From: CAYJBH01 sp964368815
GTDB lineage: Bacteria; Bacillota; Clostridia; Oscillospirales; Ruminococcaceae
Length of the DNA stretch: 64,000 bases
Reading direction: 5' to 3'
Assembly: GCA_964368815.1 (NCBI GenBank)
Contig: CAYJDA010000008.1
Span: 18,934-82,933, forward strand
The notes under the pieces: generated by a model
What the model was told of the DNA's origin: nothing
What the model saw: only the letters and a program-made list of their open reading frames with translations
Database searches by the model: none
Position numbers and translations under genes: made by a program
Shown: piece after piece, positions 17,891 through 26,302 of the stretch
How positions within the stretch are numbered: the stretch's first letter is position 1
Layout: every line of letters begins with the position of its first letter

Positions 17891-18148
17891 ATGACAGAGT
17901 TTAAATATACAATAGTAGATGAACATGGTATACATGCAAGACCTGCAGGTGAACTTGTGAAGATAATGCAGGGTTTCGAATGTGAGATTACCTTTACTAA
18001 GGGCGAAAAAAGTGCGAATGCAAAGAAATTATTTGCAGTAATGGGAATGGCTGTTAAAAAGGGCGAGGAAATTATTGTTCGCTGCGATGGGTCAGACGAG
18101 ACACAGGCATTAGAAGCAGCACAAAAATTTTTAAGCGAAAACCTATAA
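17891..18148 (+). CDS. ptsH: HPr-like phosphocarrier without the regulatory serine
   Basis: An 85-residue HPr that carries phosphate from Enzyme I to EIIA. The catalytic His15 is intact (GIHARPAG). At position 46, where HPr of Gram-positive bacteria has the Ser phosphorylated by HPr kinase, this protein has Lys (NAKKLFAVMG). It should therefore work in transport but not in CcpA-dependent catabolite repression. AAGAAAGGCATCCTAA precedes the ATG. It lies 20 nt after mtlA and belongs to an operon with its own Enzyme I, so it is probably dedicated to this system. Confidence 0.9.
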   Translation: MTEFKYTIVDEHGIHARPAGELVKIMQGFECEITFTKGEKSANAKKLFAVMGMAVKKGEEIIVRCDGSDETQALEAAQKFLSENL

Positions 18149-18175
18149 ATTTAAGTACACCGGTAGAGGGGCAAT

Positions 18176-20206
18176 ATGTATTCGATACCACAGCGGCTGA
18201 GTAAGATTTTCACAATACTTTTTATTACAAAAGATCCTGTGAGTGTGTCGACACTTGCCTCCTCGCTCGGCGTCAGCAGACGAACAATATTTCGAGAGCT
18301 TGAAAATGTTGACATTGTACTAAAAAAATTCAATTTACGGTTAGAAACAACAGTTGGCGAGGGTCTCTTTTTGAGTGGAGACGAACAAGATATCAACAAA
18401 CTTAAAGAGGTTGTTGACGCACAACGAGAAACCCTCGCAACAAATAAAGAACTTCGTCGAATAGCCCTTGCATTGCTTTTACTTGATAGTGTTCAATGGA
18501 AGAAGTTGTATTTCTTTTCAAGTGTTCTGGAGGTGAGCGAGGCAACAGTTAGTCTGGACCTTGATGTTCTTGAGCAAGAATTACAGGGGTATAATATCCA
18601 GTTGCTACGCAAAAAGGGAATTGGTGTATTAATAAACGGTACTGAGCCTAACATCAGAATTGCATATGTGAATTATCTACTTAAGGCTCAAGTAGGCACA
18701 AACCTTACTTCAACCTTGGAGGAGATTTTACCATCGGATATCTCTCGAGGAGTACGTGACATACTTGCGGAGCAATCGATTTTTATTAACTGGATGACGA
18801 AAGATGCTCTTTTAATTCTTTCCTATCGGCTGATAGTTCAAATATCAAGAATAAAGTTAGGGCTAACATTGACAGCAAGCGAGGTAGTAAAGCTTAACAC
18901 ACTCTATAGTGAGGTTGCAAAAAAACTAGCGACAGAACTGGAATATTATTTTAATATTGAAATAATTGAGGAAGAACTCGACTACATTGTTGAGGGATTG
19001 CGTGCCGCAAGAACTAAAACCGGGAGCGAGTTTTATGAAGACGAGAGCATGGCCTTTGCCCGAGCACAAAGTATCACATATAGAATGATCGAGCGTTTTG
19101 ACACCTTACTTGCACCGACACTAAAAATAAATGAAGATCTTGTGAGAGGACTAAGCATCCATCTTTGGTCGGCGATTTTTCGAATAGAAAGAGGCTACAA
19201 GATAAAAGACCCTCTAGGGGGACAGCTAAAGGCAGAATATCCTGATGTATATCGAAATACCGAATGCGCATGTGATGTTTTGAGAGAAGAGTTATCCTGC
19301 TACATCCCAGAAGAGGAAATCGCATGCATTGCTACCCATTTTGGGGCAGCGGTAATGCAGATAGGACAAAGTCGTGTGAAGCGCAGATTACGTGTAGGCG
19401 TGATATGTCTTGGAGGAATTGGTGTTTCCTACATGATGGCGGGTCAGGTGAAAAAACTGTTCGGTAAGGAAGTTATAACCGAGGTGTGCGAGTATAATCA
19501 ACCATACAGCTATAAAAATTGTGATTTTTTGGTCTCAACCAACAGCGTTCCTGACACCGATAAGCCAACTGTTATAGCTCATCCGATACTAACAGATACT
19601 GATATTAGTCAGATTAGAAGATTAGTTGATACGCTGGCGGTAATCACTTCTAATGATGAAAGCGATAGTAAAGTTTTTTCCTTTGTAGACAATTTGGGGA
19701 TTGCTATCGAACATACGAAAAACATTGAACACATCCTCAAAAATTTTGCGGTGATAGAAATACAACAGGGTATGAATATTAAGGAACTTGTAGAGTTTGT
19801 TGGATATCGTTTTGCAAATAGTCAACAAGACTGTGAGAGGATATGCTCAAGTCTATTGGATAGAGAAGCGGTATCAACACAGCTTATAGAACAACTTAAT
19901 ATTGTGCTTTTGCATTGTAGCACTAATGGGATAAAAAAGCCAATTGTGGCGCTTATTTATCCGAAAGACAATGAGTTTGTGAACTCAATTGGACAAACAG
20001 CGAAAAGTTGTCTGCTTATCCTCATCCCACAAAACTCGTCTGCAGAACTCAAGGAGGCAATCGGGGCATTAAGCAGTTCGCTAATAGAGGATGATCAATT
20101 ACTGCAATACATTGTAAATGCAAATGAAAAGGCAATCGAATCAAAGCTTGAACTAATATTTTCCATCCACCTCACCGACTATTTTAGAGACCGTTTTGGT
20201 GGATGA
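18176..20206 (+). CDS. mtlR: MtlR-type PTS-regulated transcription activator
   Basis: A 676-residue regulator of the MtlR/BglG class: winged helix-turn-helix at about 1-70 (TLASSLGVSRRTIF), a second HTH domain to about 170, PRD1 (about 190-290), PRD2 (about 300-400), an EIIB-Gat-like domain (VGVICLGGIGVSYM) and an EIIA-like domain at the C-terminus (NIVLLHCSTNG). PRD2 keeps both histidines (LSIHLWSAIFRI, IATHFGAA). In PRD1 both positions are replaced: Arg in SYRLIVQISRI and Gly in YIVEGLRAA. It lies inside the operon it presumably controls and overlaps the next frame by 4 nt. Confidence 0.88.
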   Translation: MYSIPQRLSKIFTILFITKDPVSVSTLASSLGVSRRTIFRELENVDIVLKKFNLRLETTVGEGLFLSGDEQDINKLKEVVDAQRETLATNKELRRIALALLLLDSVQWKKLYFFSSVLEVSEATVSLDLDVLEQELQGYNIQLLRKKGIGVLINGTEPNIRIAYVNYLLKAQVGTNLTSTLEEILPSDISRGVRDILAEQSIFINWMTKDALLILSYRLIVQISRIKLGLTLTASEVVKLNTLYSEVAKKLATELEYYFNIEIIEEELDYIVEGLRAARTKTGSEFYEDESMAFARAQSITYRMIERFDTLLAPTLKINEDLVRGLSIHLWSAIFRIERGYKIKDPLGGQLKAEYPDVYRNTECACDVLREELSCYIPEEEIACIATHFGAAVMQIGQSRVKRRLRVGVICLGGIGVSYMMAGQVKKLFGKEVITEVCEYNQPYSYKNCDFLVSTNSVPDTDKPTVIAHPILTDTDISQIRRLVDTLAVITSNDESDSKVFSFVDNLGIAIEHTKNIEHILKNFAVIEIQQGMNIKELVEFVGYRFANSQQDCERICSSLLDREAVSTQLIEQLNIVLLHCSTNGIKKPIVALIYPKDNEFVNSIGQTAKSCLLILIPQNSSAELKEAIGALSSSLIEDDQLLQYIVNANEKAIESKLELIFSIHLTDYFRDRFGG

Positions 20207-20232
20207 TAACAATTAAGAAAGGAAAGTCACTA

Positions 20233-20658
20233 ATGCTAAACAAAACAGAAATTATTTTAAATCAAGCCACAGAACACAAGGATGAAGCCATAAAAAGATG
20301 CGGAGAATTACTTTGTAAAGCAGGGTATGTATCAGCAGAGTATACTGAGGGCATGTTAAAAAGGGATAACAGCTTTTCTACCGCTATAGGAAACCTTATC
20401 GCCATTCCTCACGGTGAAAAGGATTATGCAAAATGCATCCTTAATACCGGACTTTGCGTTATAACCTATCCCGAAGGCATCGACTGGAATGGCAATGTGG
20501 TAAAACTGGTTATTGGTATTGCAGCTCGGGGAGAGGAGCATCTAGAAATACTTGAGAATATTGTCGAGGTGCTTGAAGAAGAAGATGATGTAGAGAAACT
20601 TGTTAATGAATCAAACATAGACAGCATTATAGCAGTTTTTTCAGCAGGGCAGGAATGA
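20233..20658 (+). CDS. mtlF: PTS mannitol-type EIIA
   Basis: Cytoplasmic EIIA that passes phosphate from HPr to the EIIB domain of MtlA. The active His lies in NLIAIPHGEKDYAK. From 20233 the length is 141 residues, close to the family norm, and AAGAAAGGAAAGTCACTA precedes this ATG. An earlier in-frame ATG at 20203 overlaps the mtlR stop (ATGA) and is the alternative. It lies between mtlR and a sugar-phosphate kinase. Confidence 0.88.
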   Translation: MLNKTEIILNQATEHKDEAIKRCGELLCKAGYVSAEYTEGMLKRDNSFSTAIGNLIAIPHGEKDYAKCILNTGLCVITYPEGIDWNGNVVKLVIGIAARGEEHLEILENIVEVLEEEDDVEKLVNESNIDSIIAVFSAGQE

Positions 20659-20721
20659 TTTTTAATAAAGATATTAATCATGTTTTAACTTTTTAGCCTC
20701 AAGAAAGGGATATTTGAAGAT

Positions 20722-21648
20722 ATGATAGTTGCCGTAACGTTAAATCCGGCTCTTGATAAGACGGTCACCATAGATACGCTTAAGCCGGGAGGGCTGAACC
20801 GTATCAAATCGGTAGTAGTTGATCCGGGTGGTAAAGGTGTAAATGTAGCAAAGATGGCGAAAGTGCTCGGAGTGGAATGTATTGCAACCGGCTTTTGCGG
20901 TGGTGAAGGTGGAAAAGAATTAATAAGCAGACTTAGTAGCCTTGGAATAAGGCATGACTTTGTTGAAATTGCCTGTAATACACGTACTAATATGAAGGTG
21001 CAGGACGACTGTTACGGGATAACAGAGCTCAACGAGGCCGGGGCAGAAGTAACCAATGAAGAGGAAAAGAAACTTACAGATAAACTTCTTTCCTATGCTA
21101 ACGAAAACACGGTGTTTGTACTTTCGGGAAGTACGCATGCAAACGCAAACCCGACATATTATCACAGTCTGATAACAATGCTTAAAGGAAAGTGCAGAGC
21201 AGTTCTCTTTGATGCTGATGGTGCTGCATTTGAAAAATCGGTTGGAGCTACACCGAACTTTATCAAGCCTAATGCAGAAGAGCTATCTAACTACTGTAAT
21301 AAACCAGACATGTCACTACAGGAAATGTATGATGTCTGTCGCGAGTTTGTTAAAGGAGGAGTCGAGCTGGTTACTCTTTCAATGGGCTCGAAAGGTGCGG
21401 CATTTTTCACAGCCGATGAAGCTTATTTTACACCGCCGGTAGATGTGGAGGTTTCTTCAACCGTCGGTGCAGGAGACAGCATGGTAGCTGCAGTAGCTTG
21501 CGCGAAGCATCTCGGATATTCTCTTGTTGATACGGCAATTCTTGCAGTTGCATGCAGTGCAGGCGCTGTTACGACACAGGGAACTAATCCTCCGGGGGCA
21601 CAGCTGGTAGAGGAACTAAAAAAACAGGTAAAACTGATTGCGTTATAG
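20722..21648 (+). CDS. 1-phosphofructokinase-family kinase (PfkB)
   Basis: A 308-residue PfkB-family kinase that would phosphorylate a ketohexose phosphate to the bisphosphate. It shows the N-terminal TLNPALDKTV and GGKGVNVAK motifs of FruK/LacC and the catalytic anion hole TVGAGDSMVA with the base Asp. Fructose-1-phosphate, tagatose-6-phosphate or sorbose-1-phosphate are possible substrates. In this operon it probably acts after the zinc dehydrogenase. TCAAGAAAGGGATATTTGAAGAT precedes the ATG with a rather long spacing. Confidence 0.87.
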   Translation: MIVAVTLNPALDKTVTIDTLKPGGLNRIKSVVVDPGGKGVNVAKMAKVLGVECIATGFCGGEGGKELISRLSSLGIRHDFVEIACNTRTNMKVQDDCYGITELNEAGAEVTNEEEKKLTDKLLSYANENTVFVLSGSTHANANPTYYHSLITMLKGKCRAVLFDADGAAFEKSVGATPNFIKPNAEELSNYCNKPDMSLQEMYDVCREFVKGGVELVTLSMGSKGAAFFTADEAYFTPPVDVEVSSTVGAGDSMVAAVACAKHLGYSLVDTAILAVACSAGAVTTQGTNPPGAQLVEELKKQVKLIAL

Positions 21649-21671
21649 TTATTAATTAAGAAGGAGAATAG

Positions 21672-22934
21672 ATGAACACAAGAGCTATTAGAATGTATGG
21701 AGCAGATGACCTTCGTGTTGAAGAGTTTGCTCTGCCCGAGATTAAGCAGGACGAAATATTGGTTAAAATAATAACGGATAGCGTGTGTATGTCCACATAC
21801 AAACTTTTGAAACAGGGTGTGGAGCACAAAAGATGCCCCAAAAATGTAGCGACAAACCCGATTATCATCGGACATGAATTTTCAGGAACCATTGTTGAGG
21901 TAGGGGAAAAATGGCAGGATGAATTCAAGGTAGGCGAGCGATTTGCATTACAACCTGCACTTAATTATAAAGGCAGCCTCGCATCACCTGGATATTCTTA
22001 TGAGTTTTTCGGTGGGGCTGCTACATACGCAATTATTCCTCAGGAGGTTATGGAACTCGGCTGTCTGTTACATTATGAGGGTGAGGGTTTTTATAATGCT
22101 TCGTTGGGAGAACCAATGAGCTGTATTATTGGTGGATATAACATTATGTACCATACGAATAAAGTAAACTACGACCATTCTATGGGTATAAAAGAAGGCG
22201 GCAACGTTCTGATACTCGGTGGTTGCGGACCGATGGGGCTTGGCGCTATCGAATACCCGATTATAGCGGGCAATCGCCCTAAACGTATTGTAGTTACTGA
22301 TGTAGATTCCGGACGTATTGAGCGTGCAAAGGAGCTCATATCACCGGAGTTTGCAAAAGAAAATGGAGTAGAGCTATATTATATTAATCCTAATGACTAC
22401 GACGACCCGTACAAGTCACTCCTTGACATATCGCAGGGTATGGGATATGACGATGTATTCGTTTATGCGCCAATAAAATCGCTTGCCGAGCTTGGAGATA
22501 AGTTGATGGCATTTGATGGATGCATGAATTTCTTTGCAGGTCCATCAAATAGTGATTTTACTGCTGAGATGAACCTTTACAATGTACACTATATTTCAAC
22601 ACATATTTTAGGTAGTACCGGTGGCAACACCGATGATCTTAAAGAGGCACTGGAACTGTCATCTAAAGAAAAGATAAGACCTTCTGTAATGGTTAGTCAT
22701 ATATGCGGACTCTCGGATATTGCAACCGCAACCGAAACACTACCGGATATTCGTGCAGGAAAAATACTTGGGTATACACAATTTGATATGCCACTCGTGT
22801 CTTTGGCAGAATTTGAAGAGCGAGCAAAAACTGATCCGCTTTTTGCAAAACTCGATGCAAGTGTTAAGAAGCATAGCGGACTTTGGAATGTTGAAGCTGA
22901 GAATATTTTGTTGCAGCATTTTGGTGTGGAATAA
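21672..22934 (+). CDS. Zinc-type sugar-phosphate dehydrogenase, SorE-like
   Basis: A 420-residue medium-chain dehydrogenase resembling L-sorbose-1-phosphate reductase (SorE). It shows a catalytic-zinc region with IIGHEFSGTIVEVG, the NAD(P) site VLILGGCGPMGLGA and a long C-terminal part. In place of the usual mannitol-1-phosphate dehydrogenase MtlD, it would oxidise the hexitol phosphate made by the PTS to a ketose phosphate for the adjacent kinase. AAGAAGGAGAATAG precedes the ATG. The exact substrate is not certain. Confidence 0.8.
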   Translation: MNTRAIRMYGADDLRVEEFALPEIKQDEILVKIITDSVCMSTYKLLKQGVEHKRCPKNVATNPIIIGHEFSGTIVEVGEKWQDEFKVGERFALQPALNYKGSLASPGYSYEFFGGAATYAIIPQEVMELGCLLHYEGEGFYNASLGEPMSCIIGGYNIMYHTNKVNYDHSMGIKEGGNVLILGGCGPMGLGAIEYPIIAGNRPKRIVVTDVDSGRIERAKELISPEFAKENGVELYYINPNDYDDPYKSLLDISQGMGYDDVFVYAPIKSLAELGDKLMAFDGCMNFFAGPSNSDFTAEMNLYNVHYISTHILGSTGGNTDDLKEALELSSKEKIRPSVMVSHICGLSDIATATETLPDIRAGKILGYTQFDMPLVSLAEFEERAKTDPLFAKLDASVKKHSGLWNVEAENILLQHFGVE

Positions 22935-22955
22935 GCTTGACGAAAGGAGTTTTCT

Positions 22956-24575
22956 ATGATTTCACTAAAAGGATTAGGCGTATCACCCGGAATTGCAATT
23001 GGAAAGTTTCATTTTCCAAAAGAAAGAGTTATTGATTATCCGTTGGAATATTCAGATAATATTGAAAAAGAAATTGCGCGATTTGAAAGCAGTAGGGCAC
23101 TTGCAGTGGCGCAGCTTGGAGAGTTAGCGGTTAAGACTGCTGATTCACTCGGAAAACAAAACTCGTTGCTGTTCGAAATTCATCAGATGATGTTAGAAGA
23201 TTTAGACTATTGTGATACAGTTAAAGACACTATTAAGAACGAGAAAGTTTGTGCAGAATATGCTGTAAGCCAAAGTGCACAACAATTTGCAGCCATGTTC
23301 TCTGATATGGAAGATGAGTACATGAGGGAACGAGCTTCCGATGTTAAGGATGTATCGATTAGAGTTATCGAAATATTAACCGGAAAGCAAAGCGAGCAAG
23401 AAACACTTGGAGAACCATGCATATACTGTGGTCTTGATTTTACTCCGAGCGAAACGGCACAGTTCGACAGAGAGATGGCGCTTGCATTAGTAACCAGTTA
23501 CGGCAGTAAAAACTCCCATACAGCAATATTTGCACGAACTCTTGGTATTCCTGCAGTAATAGGATTGAAGGATAACCTAACTCAGGAATTGGACGGCAAA
23601 ATTGTTGTATTAGACGGTGAGACAGGTGAAGTATATGTTGAGCCGGATGAAGAAACCCTTTCTACATTTAAGAAAAAACAAAGTGAAGGTGCAGAAAACT
23701 CAAAACGATTAGACGGATACCGTGGAAAAAAGACGGTGACTAAGGGCGGAAAGCTTGTGAAGTTATATGCAAACATCGGTTCGCCGGCAGATGTTGAGGC
23801 GGTATTAAAAAATGATGCTGAGGGAATAGGGCTTTTCCGTAGTGAGTTTTTGTATCTCGAGAGCGATGACTATCCGAGCGAAGAAACTCAATATAAAGCA
23901 TACCGAAAAGTTGCTGAAGGTATGCAGGGGAAAGCTGTAATTATTCGAACACTGGATATAGGTGCTGATAAACAAGCTGCTTATTTTAATCTACCGCAGG
24001 AAGAAAATCCCGCGATGGGAATGAGGGCTATCAGAATTTGTTTAACAAAACCGGAAATTTTTAAAACACAGCTGCGTGCTCTTTATAGAGCATCGACACA
24101 CGGAAACATTAGTATTATGTTGCCGATGATTACATCAGTTTCAGAGGTGAAAAGAGCAAAAGATATAATTAAAGAAGTAAAGGCAGAGCTTTTAGCGGAG
24201 GGGCACAAGATCGATGAGTATCTTCCGGTTGGTATAATGATTGAGACACCGGCCGCTGCGGTAATAAGCGATTTGCTTGCAAGAGAGGTAGATTTTTTTA
24301 GTATCGGCACCAACGATTTGATACAGTACACTCTTGCAGCAGACAGGCAAAATGACAGTATTTCTTCATTCTGCGACGACCATCATGAAGCAGTAAAACG
24401 ATTGATTAAAATGACCTGTAGTAGCGCACACAAGCAGGGGATATGGGTAGGTATCTGCGGAGAGCTTGCAGCAGATAAAGACATGACAGAATTTTTTGTG
24501 TCGGTAGAGGTAGACGAGTTATCAGTAACCCCATCCCAGATACTTCCCTTAAGAGAGAGACTCAGTCGTAGTTAG
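22956..24575 (+). CDS. ptsP: PTS Enzyme I (PEP-protein phosphotransferase)
   Basis: A 539-residue Enzyme I that takes phosphate from phosphoenolpyruvate and loads HPr. The phosphorylated His lies in KNSHTAIFARTLG; the PEP-binding motifs FRSEFLYL and GTNDLIQYTLAADRQN and the catalytic Cys (GICGELA) are present. It is slightly shorter than the usual 570 residues. Together with the operon's own HPr it makes this PTS independent of a general EI/HPr pair. GAAAGGAGTTTTCT precedes the ATG; a strong terminator follows. Confidence 0.93.
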   Translation: MISLKGLGVSPGIAIGKFHFPKERVIDYPLEYSDNIEKEIARFESSRALAVAQLGELAVKTADSLGKQNSLLFEIHQMMLEDLDYCDTVKDTIKNEKVCAEYAVSQSAQQFAAMFSDMEDEYMRERASDVKDVSIRVIEILTGKQSEQETLGEPCIYCGLDFTPSETAQFDREMALALVTSYGSKNSHTAIFARTLGIPAVIGLKDNLTQELDGKIVVLDGETGEVYVEPDEETLSTFKKKQSEGAENSKRLDGYRGKKTVTKGGKLVKLYANIGSPADVEAVLKNDAEGIGLFRSEFLYLESDDYPSEETQYKAYRKVAEGMQGKAVIIRTLDIGADKQAAYFNLPQEENPAMGMRAIRICLTKPEIFKTQLRALYRASTHGNISIMLPMITSVSEVKRAKDIIKEVKAELLAEGHKIDEYLPVGIMIETPAAAVISDLLAREVDFFSIGTNDLIQYTLAADRQNDSISSFCDDHHEAVKRLIKMTCSSAHKQGIWVGICGELAADKDMTEFFVSVEVDELSVTPSQILPLRERLSRS

Positions 24576-24578
24576 TTG

Positions 24579-24625
24579 AATAACCCCAATAGATTGAATA
24601 CATTTCAATTTATTGGGGTTATTTT
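24579..24625 (+). terminator. Rho-independent terminator of the PTS operon
   Basis: Long stem AATAACCCCAATA/TATTGGGGTTATT continuing into ATTGAA/TTCAAT, followed by TTTTA. Confidence 0.9.
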
Positions 24626-24781
24626 ATGAATGAAAAATCCGTTTGTCGACACGACATAGAAAACATAGATGTTATATTATTAGCAAAGCAGATCTTTGAA
24701 TTTTGCACTCTGTGCTAAACGGAATGTTTCACAGGGTGATAGCTGCAATATATTTATTTTAAAGTCTGCAAAATGACCATG

Positions 24782-24810
24782 TTGCAGGCTTTTAGGTTGG
24801 ATGATATAAT
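24782..24810 (+). promoter_or_regulatory. Promoter of the truncated sulfatase gene
   Basis: TTGCAG, 17-nt spacer, TATAAT, about 20 nt before the ATG. Confidence 0.5.
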
Positions 24811-24830
24811 AAGCCTATAAAGGAGGTTTT

Positions 24831-25304
24831 ATGAATGTTTCATGGTTTTGTAGTGATCAACAGCGATACGATACATTAGGTTGTTACGGTAACAAATTTG
24901 TTAGTACCCCAAATATGGATAGGCTTGCTAAAATGGGGGTGAAATTTAATAAGGCATACTGTCAATCCCCTGTGTGTGCGCCAAGTAGAGCCAGTTTTTT
25001 AACCGGAAGATATCCGAGAACCTGTGGTGTTCGTCAAAACGGACAGGATATACCGGCTACAGAAAGATTGATTCCTAAAATTTTATCGGAACATGGATAT
25101 ACAAGCGGATTATCCGGCAAGCTCCATATCTCGGCTATTAATCATGCAACCAAGAGAAATATTGAACCGCGAATTGATGATGGTTATGATTATTTTAGAT
25201 GGTCGCATCATCCTTCAGCGATAAATCCTAAATCCAACTGGCCGACAAACGATTACATATTGTGGCTTAACTCAAAGGGTGTGGAATATAGCTCAAACAT
25301 GTGA
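24831..25304 (+). pseudogene. Truncated sulfatase (N-terminal third only)
   Basis: 157 residues that match the N-terminal part of type I sulfatases of about 480 residues: N-terminal metal-binding part, SDQQRYDTLGCYG, and the formylglycine motif CAPSRASFLTGR (Cys49). Then a stop occurs, and only 74 nt remain before the converging tetR, with no further sulfatase sequence in any frame that I can see. The rest was probably deleted. Promoter and ribosome binding site (AAAGGAGGTTTT) are intact, so a fragment could be made. An intact sulfatase lies at 28345-29847. Confidence 0.8.
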
Positions 25305-25378
25305 CCCTTTGCCGGTTAGAAGAGCATATTGGTAGATAAAAACAAAAGGATGGAGCTGTATATTAAGTGCGGAGTAAT

Positions 25379-26005
25379 TTATGGCCTTATGATAAAGGCC
25401 ATTTGAAGATAGTTACTCAACACATCTTGAAACTCCTGTGCACTTATATGTTTTCTGCTTTTATATAACACTGCTTCACCTATTGCAGAAAAAATTGATG
25501 TTGCAAGCATACTAATATACATTTCCTGTTGTTGAGTTGTTTTAATAAAGCTTGGCATGGAATTGGTGTAAAGCATGTTTAACAGCTTTAGCAACCATTC
25601 TTGATATTGCTCGTTTAACTTTTTATCGTTTACCGAAATAAGAACTTCATCTCGATAACGATCAATATTTATTGCAATAATTGCTGCGATATCCTTCATA
25701 AACCGCTTAAATGATTCCTCGGTCATCACAAAATTCTCAGTGGTTTCAAATAAACTTAACTTGTTTTTTGAAAATGACAACACAACCTCGTTAATATCAC
25801 GGTATACGGGTTTTAGCAACTCCTCAGCAATTTCCTCCTTGCTACCGTAATAATGGTAAATATTGCCTACCGACATTTCGGCAGTTCTTGCTATTGCCCG
25901 AAGAGAAGTACCCTCGATACCCTTTTTTAAAAATTCGTTCTTTGCCGCATCCAGGATCTTTAGCCGTTGCGTTTCCTTTAAGCGTTGTGCCACATTGTAC
26001 CTCAT
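25379..26005 (-). CDS. TetR-family transcription regulator
   Basis: A 208-residue regulator with the N-terminal helix-turn-helix (SLRAIARTAEMSVGNIYHY, about 35-55) and a helical ligand-binding domain. The gene is divergent from the tRNA-Gln/acyltransferase unit. A perfect 8-2-8 palindrome at 26150-26167 is a candidate operator. The region before its start is weak in ribosome binding signal. Ligand unknown; the neighbouring condensation-type acyltransferase suggests a lipid or a small hydrophobic compound. Confidence 0.9.
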   Translation of the reverse strand: MRYNVAQRLKETQRLKILDAAKNEFLKKGIEGTSLRAIARTAEMSVGNIYHYYGSKEEIAEELLKPVYRDINEVVLSFSKNKLSLFETTENFVMTEESFKRFMKDIAAIIAINIDRYRDEVLISVNDKKLNEQYQEWLLKLLNMLYTNSMPSFIKTTQQQEMYISMLATSIFSAIGEAVLYKSRKHISAQEFQDVLSNYLQMAFIIRP

Positions 26006-26051
26006 TAATATTATTAAAAACTAATTTGTAATAGTTATTATCCTAAGCTAT

Positions 26052-26080
26052 ATAGTACACTTGCAATGGATTATTGTCAA
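26052..26080 (-). promoter_or_regulatory. Promoter of the tetR gene
   Basis: TTGACA, 17-nt spacer, TACTAT on the minus strand, about 45 nt before the start. Confidence 0.65.
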
Positions 26081-26121
26081 GATTATTATCAATTTTTTCA
26101 ATAAATTAAGTTATAAAACAA

Positions 26122-26150
26122 TTGACAAAACTGTAAAGCTATGTTAATAT
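26122..26150 (+). promoter_or_regulatory. Promoter of the tRNA-Gln unit
   Basis: Perfect TTGACA, 17-nt spacer, TAATAT, about 20 nt before the tRNA. Confidence 0.7.
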
Positions 26151-26167
26151 TAATAAGCACTTATTAA
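26150..26167. promoter_or_regulatory. Palindromic operator candidate (TetR)
   Basis: TTAATAAG-CA-CTTATTAA begins at the last base of the -10 box and ends one base before the tRNA. Its place is right for a repressor site over the transcription start. Confidence 0.5.
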
Positions 26168-26168
26168 C

Positions 26169-26242
26169 TGCCGAATTGTGTAACGGTAGCACGGCAGACT
26201 CTGACTCTGTTTGTCTGGGTTCGAATCCTAGTTCGGCAACCA
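26169..26242 (+). tRNA. tRNA-Gln (anticodon CTG), CCA encoded
   Basis: Acceptor TGCCGAA/TTCGGCA pairs fully. Anticodon stem GCAGA/TCTGT with loop CTCTGAC gives CUG. T arm is CTGGG-TTCGAAT-CCTAG, discriminator A, then CCA. It sits alone in front of an acyltransferase gene. Confidence 0.93.
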
Positions 26243-26253
26243 CTCTTATTATT

Positions 26254-26282
26254 ACGACTTAGTGTTTCTAAGTCGTTTTTTA
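26254..26282 (+). terminator. Terminator behind tRNA-Gln
   Basis: ACGACTTAG/CTAAGTCGT with a 5-nt loop followed by TTTTTTA. It lies only 20 nt before the acyltransferase start, so that gene depends on read-through. Confidence 0.8.
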
Positions 26283-26302
26283 TTTAAAGGATGTTTGTTA
26301 TT

